Part shown: positions 45,810-55,785 of the stretch, piece after piece | Layout of the letters: each line of letters begins with the position of its first letter | How positions within the stretch are numbered: position 1 is the first letter of the stretch | NCBI GenBank assembly: GCA_910587555.1 | Contig: CAJULV010000002.1 | Span: 62,001-126,000, forward strand | From: an uncultured Acetatifactor sp. | Lineage (GTDB): Bacteria > Bacillota > Clostridia > Lachnospirales > Lachnospiraceae | Direction: 5' to 3' | DNA: 64,000 nucleotides | The notes under the pieces: generated by a model | What the model saw: only the letters and a program-made list of their open reading frames with translations | Told to the model about the DNA's origin: nothing | Databases searched by the model: none | Position numbers and translations under genes: made by a program

Positions 45810-47222
45810 CTAAATCAAATCATACCTGATTTTGCCTGATTCCGTCCTCGGCAGACATTCCAGGTATTTGACTGTCACGCAGGCCAAGGGAACTTTAATC
45901 CTGTCCGCAATAAACAACTGCATTGCCTTCCTGTTCCCCTCTTCCTTCTCATCTGTGGCAACCGCCAGCGCATCATCCCTGCCACCGCAGCAGCAATCCG
46001 CCCCCGGGAACTGCTCCCTTATCAGTGTCTCTGCTTCATCCAGGCTGACACGCTTTCCGAACATTTTTATGATCCGCTTTTTCCTGCCTGTAATATAGTA
46101 GAACCCATCCTCGTCACGCATCCCCAAATCCCCGGTACACAGCCTGCCCTGCCGCTCATCCCCCTTTTCCAGGTCCTTCCATCCTTCGGCATATCCCATT
46201 GAAACATTCGCCCCATAATAAACCAGTTCCCCTTCTGTCCGCGGCTCCCTTATCTCCTTCCCGCTTTCATCCTCCAGCACCAGCCTTCCTCCCGGAATCG
46301 CCTGGCCAATGCTGCCGCACTTCCGTACCGCCCATTGATAAGGAAGCCAGGCAATCCTGGCTGTCGCTTCGGTCTGTCCGTACATGGCATAAAATCTGAT
46401 GCCGTTTTGCTCCGCATACCTGGCAGCCTTTTTATGCAGCTGCCCTGGCAGCTTCCCTCCCGCCTGGGTCATCATCCTCAGGCCAGGGAATTTCCTGTTA
46501 AAAAATCCACATTTATTCAGCATCTCATACATATATGGAGTTCCGCTGATTGAAGTAGCTCCGTTTCGCTCAAAATAATCCCAGAACTCCTTTTGAAAAA
46601 TGCTTTTATCAGGCAGCAGCAAAGTTGCACCGACCAGGAAATGGCTGTTTATAATGGACAGGCCGTAAGCATAATACATCGGCAGGATCAGCACTGGCCT
46701 TTCCTCCCGGTTTAATTCCAGATATTCTGCTATGGATTCCGCGTTTGCTCTTACATTCTGATAGCTGAGCCTGACGAATTTCCGGCTTCCTGTTGAACCG
46801 GATGTAGTCAGGAGCAGTGCCAGACTGTCGTGCATTCTGTAAGGAACCCTGCAGCCTGTCTCCAATAACACATATGTCCCAATACGGGTAACCACCCTGA
46901 AATCCGGATACTCCTGTCTCCGTGACGCAAGAATATACAGGTAACGCGGCCTGTACAGTGACATAAATGCCTCAATCTGTTCCCTTCCTGTTTCTTCTCC
47001 GGCAAGCAATTGCACCTGCCCGCAATTGAAAAAGGCTGCATATCCGGAAATAGCATCTATTGTGTTGGTACAGATATGTAGGATCAGATTTCTATCTCTC
47101 AATAATCCTTTCATCCGGCCGCAAATTTCCGACAGCTGTCCATAGGATAAAACCGCTTTCTTTGACTGTATGGCAGTCCTTCCATACAGCCCTCCCTCCT
47201 CCTTCCGCCTTCTGATTTCCAT
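45810..47222 (-). CDS. AMP-forming acyl/aminoacyl adenylating enzyme
   Basis: A 470-residue ANL-superfamily enzyme. The P-loop is LLTTSGSTGSRKFVRLSY, the A5-like motif is YAMYGQTEATARI, and the hinge region TGDLGMRDEDGFYYITGRKKRI is intact. The catalytic Lys is probably the one in LPRTESGKIRYD at the extreme C-terminus. It would activate a carboxylic acid and load it on a carrier protein such as the ACP at 57114-57383. The start at 47222 follows GAGGG by six bases. Substrate residues cannot be read by eye. Confidence 0.85.
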   Translation of the reverse strand: MEIRRRKEEGGLYGRTAIQSKKAVLSYGQLSEICGRMKGLLRDRNLILHICTNTIDAISGYAAFFNCGQVQLLAGEETGREQIEAFMSLYRPRYLYILASRRQEYPDFRVVTRIGTYVLLETGCRVPYRMHDSLALLLTTSGSTGSRKFVRLSYQNVRANAESIAEYLELNREERPVLILPMYYAYGLSIINSHFLVGATLLLPDKSIFQKEFWDYFERNGATSISGTPYMYEMLNKCGFFNRKFPGLRMMTQAGGKLPGQLHKKAARYAEQNGIRFYAMYGQTEATARIAWLPYQWAVRKCGSIGQAIPGGRLVLEDESGKEIREPRTEGELVYYGANVSMGYAEGWKDLEKGDERQGRLCTGDLGMRDEDGFYYITGRKKRIIKMFGKRVSLDEAETLIREQFPGADCCCGGRDDALAVATDEKEEGNRKAMQLFIADRIKVPLACVTVKYLECLPRTESGKIRYDLI

Positions 47223-47271
47223 TGTCCACCCTCGCCTTCAACCATATATCCCTTCCCTCACCTGGCCAGGC

Positions 47272-48390
47272 CTATTGCCCTGCTTCGGATATCTGCCTGG
47301 CCTTATGGAGAAATCCGTACAATATATCCTCTTCATGCCTGTCAAGCTCACTCAACTCGTTCCGAAGCCGTTCCAACATCTTCTTCACCGACATTTTCTT
47401 TTCTATCAGGCATAAAAACTTGATATATGCCATCCGTATTTCCGCACTTTTTCTTGCCACCTTACTTTGATATTCCTGAATAAAATCCCCCAGTTCCTGC
47501 TTTCCCCCATTTCTTTCCGAATAATAGACTAATCTGTCAGCCATGTCATTGTGGCAGCATTTAAAAACGTTAAAGGCTGCCATCTGGCTGACGATTCTGT
47601 CATCCATGTTCTCTTCATCCGGCAGTTCCATCAGCATATCAATATACTTCAGAAAAATTTCATTAACCCTTCTCCCTGCACAGCTGACGGAATGCTCCCA
47701 CGGCTTCAGATACATCCGATTATCATGCTGAAACTGCTCCGTGACCTCACCCGTCACATATGTTTCCAGCTTGTCCAGGAACATTCCATTGCTATAAGGC
47801 GACGGCATTCTATGTCCAAACCTTCGCATGGTAATCATCATATACTCTTCCCATCCATCCATGGTTTCAATATGTTTCAATGCGCCGTCAAAGGCCTGTC
47901 GAACTTCTCCGTAAGGCAGTGAAAACACCCGGTATAAATGCTCGAAATAGCCATAACAGGAAAAATTCTCCAGCATGTTATCATATCCATAGAACAGCAC
48001 CTCATGTATAAAATGATGCTTGCCATAATATACTTCTGCACAGGACAGATAATAGAAGTCCAGAAAAAGAACGCAATAATATTTTTTACCGATATTCTCT
48101 CTTAACACAGAAATAATATCCCTGAACTGGCTGCATACTACTCTGTTTATGTTGCTCAGCCGCATTACTTTATTATATGTATTTCCTCCTGTCCCATATG
48201 TAATGGCATCTGAAATTTCGCAGCTGAGGATGTTTATTCCATCCAGCCTTGCTACCGGCATCATATAGTTCTGATAGTACCAGTTTCGGGCATCCGGGTT
48301 TGCACGTACTGCCACTAACGGAAAACACACGAACTGCGGCGCAATATAATCTGATGGAACATTAATCTCTAAACTGTATCTGTCTTCCAT
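47272..48390 (-). CDS. BtrH-like (papain-fold) protein, candidate acyltransferase
   Basis: A 372-residue soluble protein. The segment YYCVLFLDFYYLSCAEVYYG then KHHFIHEVLFYGYDN resembles the central motif of the BtrH N-terminal family (deep Y-Y, then H-F-x-H-x-x-L-x-Y-G-Y-D), which I know from butirosin synthesis, where BtrH transfers an acyl chain from an ACP to its acceptor. No obvious catalytic Cys was fixed by eye, and the C-terminal half is helical and unassigned. The position next to an adenylating enzyme and in an operon with ACPs fits transfer of an acyl group. The start at 48390 follows GAGG by eight bases. Confidence 0.5.
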   Translation of the reverse strand: MEDRYSLEINVPSDYIAPQFVCFPLVAVRANPDARNWYYQNYMMPVARLDGINILSCEISDAITYGTGGNTYNKVMRLSNINRVVCSQFRDIISVLRENIGKKYYCVLFLDFYYLSCAEVYYGKHHFIHEVLFYGYDNMLENFSCYGYFEHLYRVFSLPYGEVRQAFDGALKHIETMDGWEEYMMITMRRFGHRMPSPYSNGMFLDKLETYVTGEVTEQFQHDNRMYLKPWEHSVSCAGRRVNEIFLKYIDMLMELPDEENMDDRIVSQMAAFNVFKCCHNDMADRLVYYSERNGGKQELGDFIQEYQSKVARKSAEIRMAYIKFLCLIEKKMSVKKMLERLRNELSELDRHEEDILYGFLHKARQISEAGQ

Positions 48391-48517
48391 TCCTTTTTCC
48401 TCATTAATCCTTAATTATTCATGACACCATAAGCCCGTTTCGGAATCGTTTCATTTCTGCCTGAATTGTTTCCCCATAGGAATTGATGGGGTAAATCCGT
48501 CTGAGCCGCTTGATTTT

Positions 48518-50713
48518 TTATTCAGAAAGATATATTTGCAATTCTGTGTTTATCGCATCCACAGCCTCTTCTACACTCTGTTCTCCTGTCAAAACTTTTA
48601 ATCCCTGTGAAATCACCGAGTTATATATCCTGTTTTCACAGATATTTACTCCCTTAATATCCTCTATTATCTTGTCCAATGCCCTAAAATCCTCTTCTGT
48701 CGGCCAGTTTATGTCAATTTCGAATCCGTCCCCATTTTCTCTGTGAATGGATGATGTCCGCTGCGAGAATCCTTCGTTTTTTTCCTGTATATCCAAATAC
48801 GCCTGCCTGTTGACAGGAAAACCCAATAATGCCCTCTTCTGAAATTCTTCCGAAAGCATGTATTTTACAAAAAGGGAACTTTCTTCTTTCGTATCTGTAG
48901 CTGCATTTATGGACAGAAGGCTTACCGGCATACAAGCCCCATAGTTCTGTCCGGGCAACATCCCCCAGGAAGTGGCATCGTTATATTTTAAATAGGAAAA
49001 ATAGTCACTCAAGTCATTGTATTCTCCCCACAGGAAACCGCCGTAAAAGGGCGCTTCAGGAAACAAGCTGACCCTATTATATCCGGCAATACTTACCCCA
49101 CCTATGCCAAATACCCCATAACGCCGTTTTAATATCGTCTCATACTGCGGTCTCCCGACTATCAAATGACGAAGTTCTTCCGGAACCCCTTTTATCTGCA
49201 TCTCATAAATCCGCTTTGCCTGAGACAGAAATTCCTCAACAGCATCCAGGTTCAGGGTTCTGTCCCCAGACATCCATGCTCCCATAGAGGACTGTGCCAG
49301 CAGCCCAAGAATTTCATCCTCATTGACCACTCCCACCACACATCCGCCACTTTCGGCATTGGCGCTTTCCAGCATATTTGTCAGTTCTGTAAGACTCTCA
49401 ATTCCCTCAATTTCTTCTTGTACTCCCACCAAGACAGGAACCACAAAGGAAACAGGCACTACATATAATCCATTCTCTGTTCCCATTCCATCTATTATAT
49501 GGTTAAAATATTCTTCATCCGTCATCTCTCCCCTGATTTCACTCAGATCCATCAGAACTCCCTTTTCCAGGTAAGAATGATACGGAATATCATCCATGAC
49601 CAGAATATCCGGTCCCTCTCCCGCCGCCAGCTCTGTAGCCAAATTCTTCAGGGCATCCTCCTCGGTCATTCCGTAGCTGCCATTCATACCAATTTCATAT
49701 TTTACCGCTATGTCCGGGTATTTTTCTCTGAAGGCGATTACCCCCCTGTTAATCTGGCTGTCTTCATATAGGCTGTAAACCCGTAAAAATTTCTGGGCAG
49801 GCACAAAATCATCCTCATAATCATATCGCAGCAGTACTCCGTCAGAGCAGTAAATCAAAAAAGAATCCCTGCTGTCCTGATTCTCCACAACTGCCATTCC
49901 CGCAAGCTGCCGGTCCCTGTTTCCCAGCCCGTAGATACTTCCGTCTACCAGCTGTTCCATAGAATCCCCATACATCTCATGCCAGTACACGCCTTCATGC
50001 ACCGCGACATAGATTCCATTCTCACAGGGATATATTAAGATATCGTTTCTGCCTCCTGCAAAGGAAGACAATATCTCATCCTGCTGCGCTGCTATTTCCC
50101 CCTTTTCCAGATCATACAGCAATACGCCATCCTGGCATACAATGTAAACGTTTTCTTTATCTGCCGCCAGATACTGGGGATAACCCTGAATTTCCGCCAG
50201 AAACTTTGTCTCACCGGTATCAGCGTTTATTTGATAAACGGAATTCCCCTGCAGCACATAAAAATATCCCGCACCATAATAAAAAATCGGGTATACATCC
50301 TCTGCACCAAGGATACTTTCCAATTTTATCAACCTGTCATCCACTGTCGCCAGCATACATATCCGTTTGCCATCTTCATATGTATAAAAGAGCCTGTTTC
50401 CCTCCGGGGAAGATTTCATGGTATATGGCATATATTCCATGATTACTCCGCCAATGGCCAGTGTATCTCCCTTCTCCTGAAAGTGTTCCCCACCGTCTTC
50501 TGATACCATATCTCTCAGGGAAATGTTGTCTGACAGGCGAATGTCCTCATCTCCCTGTACAAGTTCCGTGAAAGTTGTCTGCGCTGACAATTCCACAATC
50601 TTTTCCACATAGCCTCCCGGTTCCGTATCCACATTCTCTTCCTCTTTCCCGCTGCATCCACAGCACAAGAAAATTAGAAATACCATAACAACTATAAATA
50701 CCATTTTCCTCAT
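48518..50713 (-). CDS. Extracellular solute-binding lipoprotein with N-terminal propeller-like region
   Basis: A 731-residue lipoprotein: hydrophobic signal, then the lipobox Cys in FLCCGCSG. Residues about 60-330 have repeated short strands with aromatic and Asp-Gly turns (YENGIYVAVHEGVYWHE, YDLEKGEIAAQQDE), suggesting a beta-propeller. The second half is a family 1-type solute-binding domain (VIAFREKYPDIAVKYEIG, AGEGPDILVMDDIPYHSYLE). This fused layout occurs in some clostridial lipoproteins. It would feed the MalF/MalG pair below, or sense a ligand. The start at 50713 follows GGAGG by eight bases. Confidence 0.82.
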   Translation of the reverse strand: MRKMVFIVVMVFLIFLCCGCSGKEEENVDTEPGGYVEKIVELSAQTTFTELVQGDEDIRLSDNISLRDMVSEDGGEHFQEKGDTLAIGGVIMEYMPYTMKSSPEGNRLFYTYEDGKRICMLATVDDRLIKLESILGAEDVYPIFYYGAGYFYVLQGNSVYQINADTGETKFLAEIQGYPQYLAADKENVYIVCQDGVLLYDLEKGEIAAQQDEILSSFAGGRNDILIYPCENGIYVAVHEGVYWHEMYGDSMEQLVDGSIYGLGNRDRQLAGMAVVENQDSRDSFLIYCSDGVLLRYDYEDDFVPAQKFLRVYSLYEDSQINRGVIAFREKYPDIAVKYEIGMNGSYGMTEEDALKNLATELAAGEGPDILVMDDIPYHSYLEKGVLMDLSEIRGEMTDEEYFNHIIDGMGTENGLYVVPVSFVVPVLVGVQEEIEGIESLTELTNMLESANAESGGCVVGVVNEDEILGLLAQSSMGAWMSGDRTLNLDAVEEFLSQAKRIYEMQIKGVPEELRHLIVGRPQYETILKRRYGVFGIGGVSIAGYNRVSLFPEAPFYGGFLWGEYNDLSDYFSYLKYNDATSWGMLPGQNYGACMPVSLLSINAATDTKEESSLFVKYMLSEEFQKRALLGFPVNRQAYLDIQEKNEGFSQRTSSIHRENGDGFEIDINWPTEEDFRALDKIIEDIKGVNICENRIYNSVISQGLKVLTGEQSVEEAVDAINTELQIYLSE

Positions 50714-50763
50714 ATCAATATCCTCCATAAACACTTATCAACCACATACTATTGTTTATATAG

Positions 50764-52566
50764 TCATTTCATATACTTATCTGCCTGATAATGATAAAGC
50801 TGCGCATATCTACTATCATTTTTCATCAGTTCTTCGTGACTTCCTTTTTCAACCACTTTTCCCTCTTCTAATAGTATAATATATTCGGCAAGATGAATAT
50901 TTGACAATCTATGAGATGTAAAAATAGCAGTTTTGTTTTCACAATAATTCGTTAAAAAATCAAATAATTTATACTCAGCCTCAGGGTCTAAAGAAGCAGA
51001 AGGCTCGTCTAACAGTACCACCTTGCTGTCTCTATAAAACATTCGTGCCAATGCCAGCTTCTGATACTGACCTCCAGACAATTCAACTCCATCCTCATCA
51101 AAACTTTTTGTCACATATTGCCCTAATCCTTTGGGAAATCCCCGTACCATTTCCAATGCTTCACTGTTTCCAAGACATTCGTAAATATCTTCGTCGTTTT
51201 TTTCCCTATTACTATAATCAGATATGGAAATATTTTCCCTTACTGTAAAAGAGTAGTTACTAACATCCTGAAAAAAGGCATTAAAACATTTCCGCAAACT
51301 GCTAATTTCATATTCTTTTATATTCACGTCATTTATCAAAATCTCTCCTTCTGTTGCATCATAAAATCTAAGAACCAATTTCATTATTGTGCTTTTTCCT
51401 GCACCGTTAATGCCTACAATACAAGCCTTTTCCCTTTTCCCGATCCTAAAGCTCACATTATCTAATATCATTTTCTCTGTCCCAGGATATTTAAATGAAA
51501 CATTCCTAAACTCTATGCTTACATCGCCCTCTACACTTCTCTTCCCAGTATCCTGTATCACACTTTTTATCTTTTCAAAACTTCTAATATTGTTAATCCT
51601 TAGTCTATCCTCATATATATTATTAAATGCATTCACCAACGTAATTACATTCATCAGTAGTTGCCCCAATAATCCGCTATATAAAGTATAATCTCCTATT
51701 GTATTTCTTCCCTCCAAAATTCCAAATGCTAAATAAAGCATAATACCAACCATACAGATTTCCGGCAGCATGACCAAAACAACTATGAACCGCGTTTTTT
51801 CTTTTAATATATTTCTTTTCTTGTGTAAAAATACTTTCCAAGCATTAGAATATTTTTTTATTAGGTAATCTCCAATATCGTATAAGCGAATCTCCATAGC
51901 ATGATTTCGGCTGGACACAATACTCTGTATATATCCCATACTGCGTTGTTCTTTTATGTTTTTTAAATCCCAATTATAAATAAATTTAGTATATCTTTGA
52001 TTTATCACTGCTGAAGGAATAATTGCTAAAAATATTACTAATGCAAACCAAATTTTATAACTGCTTACCACAACAAATATACCGCAAAATGCAACCATAG
52101 AACTTATTGCATCAAAAACATTCCACAATACTGTCGTTATTACATAATTATCTCTCTTTACAGCTTCCATTGTATCATAAAAAGCAGGAGAATCATAACA
52201 TTCAATGTCTATATTTGCCATTTTCTCCATAATATACATATTCATATAATGCGAAAGCATCATATTCTGCAAATGTGTACAATATCTGTCGAGTTCGTTC
52301 AAAACTCTTTGTGCGATATTTACAAAAAGAATAAGCGCAAACAAAAAAATAACGTCACTTTTAAGTTGTTCCTTCGCTACGCCCATTGTTAAAGCACTGA
52401 TTGTCTTGCTGGTTAAAAAGGTTAAAAAGATAGCAGAAAAAGAAATGAAAAAACGTGTAATTATTCTAACAATTGTATAAAATGCAGATGCCTTACAGGA
52501 AAGTTTTATACAATATAAAACTGCTCCCGCAACATCTTTTATCGCATTTTTCAAATTACTATACAA
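50764..52566 (-). CDS. ABC exporter (membrane-ATPase fusion) of the RiPP locus
   Basis: A protein of about 600 residues with six membrane segments and a C-terminal ATPase: GINGAGKST, LSGGQYQK and VVLLDEPSASLD. It lacks an N-terminal C39 peptidase, so it exports but does not cleave leaders. The start is uncertain. TTG at 52566 has GGAGGG nine bases upstream, while ATG at 52596 has no ribosome site and lies next to a terminator stem. It follows the Cys-rich precursor gene and is the natural exporter for that peptide and perhaps for the lanthipeptide. Its DNA is clearly AT-rich. Confidence 0.88.
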   Translation of the reverse strand: MYSNLKNAIKDVAGAVLYCIKLSCKASAFYTIVRIITRFFISFSAIFLTFLTSKTISALTMGVAKEQLKSDVIFLFALILFVNIAQRVLNELDRYCTHLQNMMLSHYMNMYIMEKMANIDIECYDSPAFYDTMEAVKRDNYVITTVLWNVFDAISSMVAFCGIFVVVSSYKIWFALVIFLAIIPSAVINQRYTKFIYNWDLKNIKEQRSMGYIQSIVSSRNHAMEIRLYDIGDYLIKKYSNAWKVFLHKKRNILKEKTRFIVVLVMLPEICMVGIMLYLAFGILEGRNTIGDYTLYSGLLGQLLMNVITLVNAFNNIYEDRLRINNIRSFEKIKSVIQDTGKRSVEGDVSIEFRNVSFKYPGTEKMILDNVSFRIGKREKACIVGINGAGKSTIMKLVLRFYDATEGEILINDVNIKEYEISSLRKCFNAFFQDVSNYSFTVRENISISDYSNREKNDEDIYECLGNSEALEMVRGFPKGLGQYVTKSFDEDGVELSGGQYQKLALARMFYRDSKVVLLDEPSASLDPEAEYKLFDFLTNYCENKTAIFTSHRLSNIHLAEYIILLEEGKVVEKGSHEELMKNDSRYAQLYHYQADKYMK

Positions 52567-52603
52567 TACAAAACACCCTCCGTCATTACAAATCATGTAG
52601 ATT

Positions 52604-52661
52604 AAAAAACAACGCCGCAAACCATTTAAAAACACAATTAACCATAAGATCTACGGCGTTG
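52604..52661 (-). terminator. Terminator or attenuator between the Cys-rich precursor and the ABC exporter
   Basis: On the minus strand CAACGCCG (52654-52661) pairs with CGGCGTTG (52610-52617) across a 36-base AT-rich loop, followed by six T (52604-52609). It would give the precursor many more transcripts than the downstream transporter genes. Confidence 0.78.
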
Positions 52662-52690
52662 CTAAGCCAAATCCAATAATATTTTACATT

Positions 52691-52894
52691 TTACTTCTGA
52701 AAGTGCTTACTGTATCCATTACTTGCAGCAACATTTTCATACTTCCGCATGTTATTCTGCTGAAAAGTATTCTGTGACCCGTCCAAAGTATAGCATGTGC
52801 AGCTATCATGACACGAACAAGTTCCACAGCTGCAGGCATATGCCTCTATTGACATATCACTGTTTCTGTTTTTCTTACCTAATCTTTTTGCCAT
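52691..52894 (-). CDS. Cys-rich RiPP precursor, CLI_3235-like
   Basis: A 67-residue peptide with a basic N-terminal leader (MAKRLGKKNR), the family-like junction SIEAYAC, and a cluster of six cysteines (21, 23, 26, 28, 32, 34) in CSCGTCSCHDSCTC. A Gln/Asn-rich tail of about 30 residues follows. It resembles the CLI_3235 bacteriocin precursor family (TIGR04065, from memory), which occurs with CcpM radical SAM maturases. The tail after the Cys cluster may be removed or may be part of the product. AAGGAG lies six bases before the ATG. Confidence 0.85.
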   Translation of the reverse strand: MAKRLGKKNRNSDMSIEAYACSCGTCSCHDSCTCYTLDGSQNTFQQNNMRKYENVAASNGYSKHFQK

Positions 52895-52920
52895 AACAGT
52901 CTCCTTTCTTTTAGTTATTT

Positions 52921-53199
52921 TTATTTTAAATCTATTTTACTGGATTTTGACTTCATAACAACATTTGCTATTCCTAGAATAGAATTAAATTCATAATTCT
53001 GAATTCCGTTTGATTTTATACTACATTTAAATTTCTTTTCCACTTCTAAAAACAAACAAATCATGTCCAATGCTGTAAACCGAAATATCATGCCAGTAAG
53101 TTGATTATCATAATATTCTTCCGTTAGTAAATTCTCATCAACTCCCATTTTTTCTCTTAAAATATCTAACAAGCCATCCACAATATCATGCTTCTCCAC
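52921..53199 (-). CDS. ACP-related protein lacking the phosphopantetheine serine
   Basis: A 92-residue protein with the helical pattern of an acyl carrier protein, but the D-S-L motif is replaced by FTALDM, so no phosphopantetheine can be attached. This matches the peptide-maturation ACP-related family (TIGR04069, from memory). It probably acts as a docking or structural partner of the maturase. The start is GTG at 53199, eight bases after AAGGAG. The gene lies 20 bases after the TIGR04066-like gene. Confidence 0.82.
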   Translation of the reverse strand: MEKHDIVDGLLDILREKMGVDENLLTEEYYDNQLTGMIFRFTALDMICLFLEVEKKFKCSIKSNGIQNYEFNSILGIANVVMKSKSSKIDLK

Positions 53200-53219
53200 A
53201 ACGATTTCTCCTTCTCACT

Positions 53220-54344
53220 TTATACAACACATTGAATATCACCATACCCAATTAATTTATTTAAAAGATTCTCACATAAGAATTCAAAATCTTTTTTTTG
53301 AGTACAATTCAAAACAGGAATTGCATTGTTTTTGTAATGATCTTCTATTACTTTACTTACATCCTTAATATCCATATTTAAAAAAGATAATCTCGCTGTT
53401 TCTGTATAGCCTTTAAGGTCTATCATAGTATTCGACATATGAATACTGTCTATTTCAAATCCATATCTGTATTTAAAAAGCAAATTCATCATATTATAGA
53501 ATTTCTCTTCTAAAATTTCATATTGCGTACAAAAAACAAAATAATCTGCACATACAGCCTGCGATATCATAAATGGTATTAATCCAAAACGGCTGCATAT
53601 CTGATTACTATATTTTAACATCGCATCCGGAATTATCATGATTATGGCATCTATTTTTCTCTGGCTTTCCAAATATCTTATATAATTATTTAAATAGTAT
53701 ACCTTTTGATCTTCCCTAAAACTTATGTTTTTCAAGAAATCCGGATATGGAACTATTTCATCCAATACCGGCCACTTCTGTTCACTTATAACTACAGTAC
53801 TATATCCTTTCCCTTTAAGAAATTCATTAACTCCTAATGCAATTTCATTTCCTCCCAAATCCGGAAACATTTCCCCTATCATAATAACTGAAGCTCTGGG
53901 ACGATATAATTCAAATGGTATATATTCTATTTCACTTGTAATTTTTTTACTGACATAATATTCAAAAGTTACATGCTTCTCCTCTGCCAATTCATAAAAC
54001 CTGTCCATGTCTTTCTGCATAAGGCAATACATACACATGACATTTTTTTGCAGACACAGAGCCGTTTCAATACTATCTCTTACCTTATCGTACATTCCCT
54101 CCTGTTCGTTAAGAACATCGATAATGACAAGTGTATCATATTTTGACAATTCCTCAATTAAATCGGTATGTATTTGAATTCCCAACTTGTCCTGATTTCT
54201 GAGTTCTCCAATATCCCTTCCAAGTAATCCATTGTTTTCTGTTGCCACTACCGACATTATTTTGGGTGATTTTGCTTGAGCATTCCAATATCGAATAAAT
54301 GGAACTACTTTTTTATCAAACGGATAAATCACTGCATTTTCCAT
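53220..54344 (-). CDS. Peptide maturation system protein, TIGR04066-like
   Basis: A 374-residue protein beginning MENAVIYPFDKKVVPFIRY, with two alpha/beta regions: KYDTLVIIDVLNE near residue 85, and a P-loop-like ASVIMIGEMFPDLGGNEIAL near 165. It matches my memory of the TIGR04066 family found only with CcpM-type clusters. Its biochemical role is unknown. The start at 54344 follows AAAGGA by six bases, overlapping the end of ccpM by 29 bases, so it is translationally coupled. Confidence 0.78.
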   Translation of the reverse strand: MENAVIYPFDKKVVPFIRYWNAQAKSPKIMSVVATENNGLLGRDIGELRNQDKLGIQIHTDLIEELSKYDTLVIIDVLNEQEGMYDKVRDSIETALCLQKNVMCMYCLMQKDMDRFYELAEEKHVTFEYYVSKKITSEIEYIPFELYRPRASVIMIGEMFPDLGGNEIALGVNEFLKGKGYSTVVISEQKWPVLDEIVPYPDFLKNISFREDQKVYYLNNYIRYLESQRKIDAIIMIIPDAMLKYSNQICSRFGLIPFMISQAVCADYFVFCTQYEILEEKFYNMMNLLFKYRYGFEIDSIHMSNTMIDLKGYTETARLSFLNMDIKDVSKVIEDHYKNNAIPVLNCTQKKDFEFLCENLLNKLIGYGDIQCVV

Positions 54345-55773
54345 ATCCATTCCTTTCTTTGTGGCATTTCGCCTCATAAAACAGTACTTCTCTCTTTAAC
54401 TCATATAATGTCCTCTCTCTAACTCCTGAACAATATGTAAGTTTCTTTTCTCGCGATAGTTTGCTTCCATCATCCGCATTTCTGGCACAAAGATTACAAC
54501 GTCTAAATGCCCAACAGTTTTTGCATTCATCTGCTGTTAAAGCACCTATATTAAGTATTTTTCTTGCATTTTCATAAAAAAACCCTTCTTTTAGATTCCC
54601 TATTATCATAGCCGGAGAACTCTCACTGACTCGCTCACATGGGAATAAATTTCCATCAACATCCACAAATAAACGGGTTTGTCCGGGAATGCAAGGCCCC
54701 CCTGGTGCATCTGTATAAGATAATTTTTTAACCTTGCCCTTCATCTTACTCTTGCTCTTCATATCCGAAATTTCTTCATATGCAATTGGAGATATTTCTC
54801 CAATATTAATCCTATCTAATTCCGCTAAATAGGCTAAAAAAGAATGGTACTCTCTCTTAGCAATGTACTCTTCGGAATAACTTACTTTCTCCAGGGAATA
54901 TATATCATCAATTACAGTTGCATGCACATTTAGCTCTGAAAAAACACTTTCCTTGTCAAACACAGAATTAATCTCATCAAAATCGTTTTGTGGATCAATC
55001 ACCATACTAATTGATATCTTTCTGAAATAATCTGGAAACTTCTCCTTTATTTTCCTTAAATTGCTTACGATTATATCATAACTCCCCTTACCATCAGCAG
55101 CAAATCTCCGATTAGTATTATGTATTTCTTTGGGTCCATCAAGGCTTATCATTAATACAAAATCTTTTTTCACCAGATATTCAACAATTTCTTCATCTAG
55201 TTTAGTTGCATTCGTAGTGACAGAAAACCTTAACTCCTTTCCTTTAAAAACCTTCTCTGCATATTCCACAACCTTCTTTACCAAATTCATTTCCAATAAT
55301 GGTTCACCACCATAAAATGTAATAGAAACAAATTCGCTGTCCAACGAATGTTCTGCTAAAAAGTCAACAGCTTTTAAAGCCGTTTCTATGGCCATTCTTT
55401 TACCTGTATGAGTCCTTTGTCCACTATTATAAAAATCTGAATAGACGCAATATGAACATCTCAGATTGCAATTTTGTGTCACCTGCAAGGTCATCATATT
55501 AATCTTACGATTTAAATAACCTTCAATCAAATCGGTGGATGGATGCTTGATTTCTCTTACCTTGATATCAGAAAAATATCCATACGCATTATAACTTTCA
55601 TATTCCCGTCTTGTATCTTCATCATCAAAATTTATATCTCCATCATGATTTTTTAATAGCTTTCCCAGATAGAAATATAGCTTCTTACTTATATTAATAA
55701 TTTCATCTGTATTAACATCAAAGGCATAATACTTCCCCCAGAACTCAAACAATTTAATAAACGGAACTCCCAT
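54316..55773 (-). CDS. ccpM: Radical SAM/SPASM Cys-rich peptide maturase
   Basis: A 485-residue enzyme with the radical SAM cluster motif CNLRCSYC (Cys102, 106, 109) after an N-terminal RRE-like region of about 90 residues. The GGEP motif (FYGGEPLLE) and a C-terminal SPASM region with Cys at CERVSES, CKNCWAFRRC, CARN and the last YCSG bind auxiliary clusters. Such maturases form thioether (sactionine or ranthipeptide) cross-links in Cys-rich peptides. The precursor at 52691 is the probable substrate. Confidence 0.92.
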   Translation of the reverse strand: MGVPFIKLFEFWGKYYAFDVNTDEIINISKKLYFYLGKLLKNHDGDINFDDEDTRREYESYNAYGYFSDIKVREIKHPSTDLIEGYLNRKINMMTLQVTQNCNLRCSYCVYSDFYNSGQRTHTGKRMAIETALKAVDFLAEHSLDSEFVSITFYGGEPLLEMNLVKKVVEYAEKVFKGKELRFSVTTNATKLDEEIVEYLVKKDFVLMISLDGPKEIHNTNRRFAADGKGSYDIIVSNLRKIKEKFPDYFRKISISMVIDPQNDFDEINSVFDKESVFSELNVHATVIDDIYSLEKVSYSEEYIAKREYHSFLAYLAELDRINIGEISPIAYEEISDMKSKSKMKGKVKKLSYTDAPGGPCIPGQTRLFVDVDGNLFPCERVSESSPAMIIGNLKEGFFYENARKILNIGALTADECKNCWAFRRCNLCARNADDGSKLSREKKLTYCSGVRERTLYELKREVLFYEAKCHKERNGYGKCSDLSV

Positions 55774-55785
55774 TATCTCTTTACC

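Noticed and set aside
48419..48517. In-frame 32-codon extension after the solute-binding lipoprotein stop
   Set aside because: Too short to distinguish from chance, and orthologue length is unknown.
52921..53199. Functional acyl carrier protein
   Set aside because: The phosphopantetheine serine motif is replaced by TALD, so it cannot carry an acyl group.
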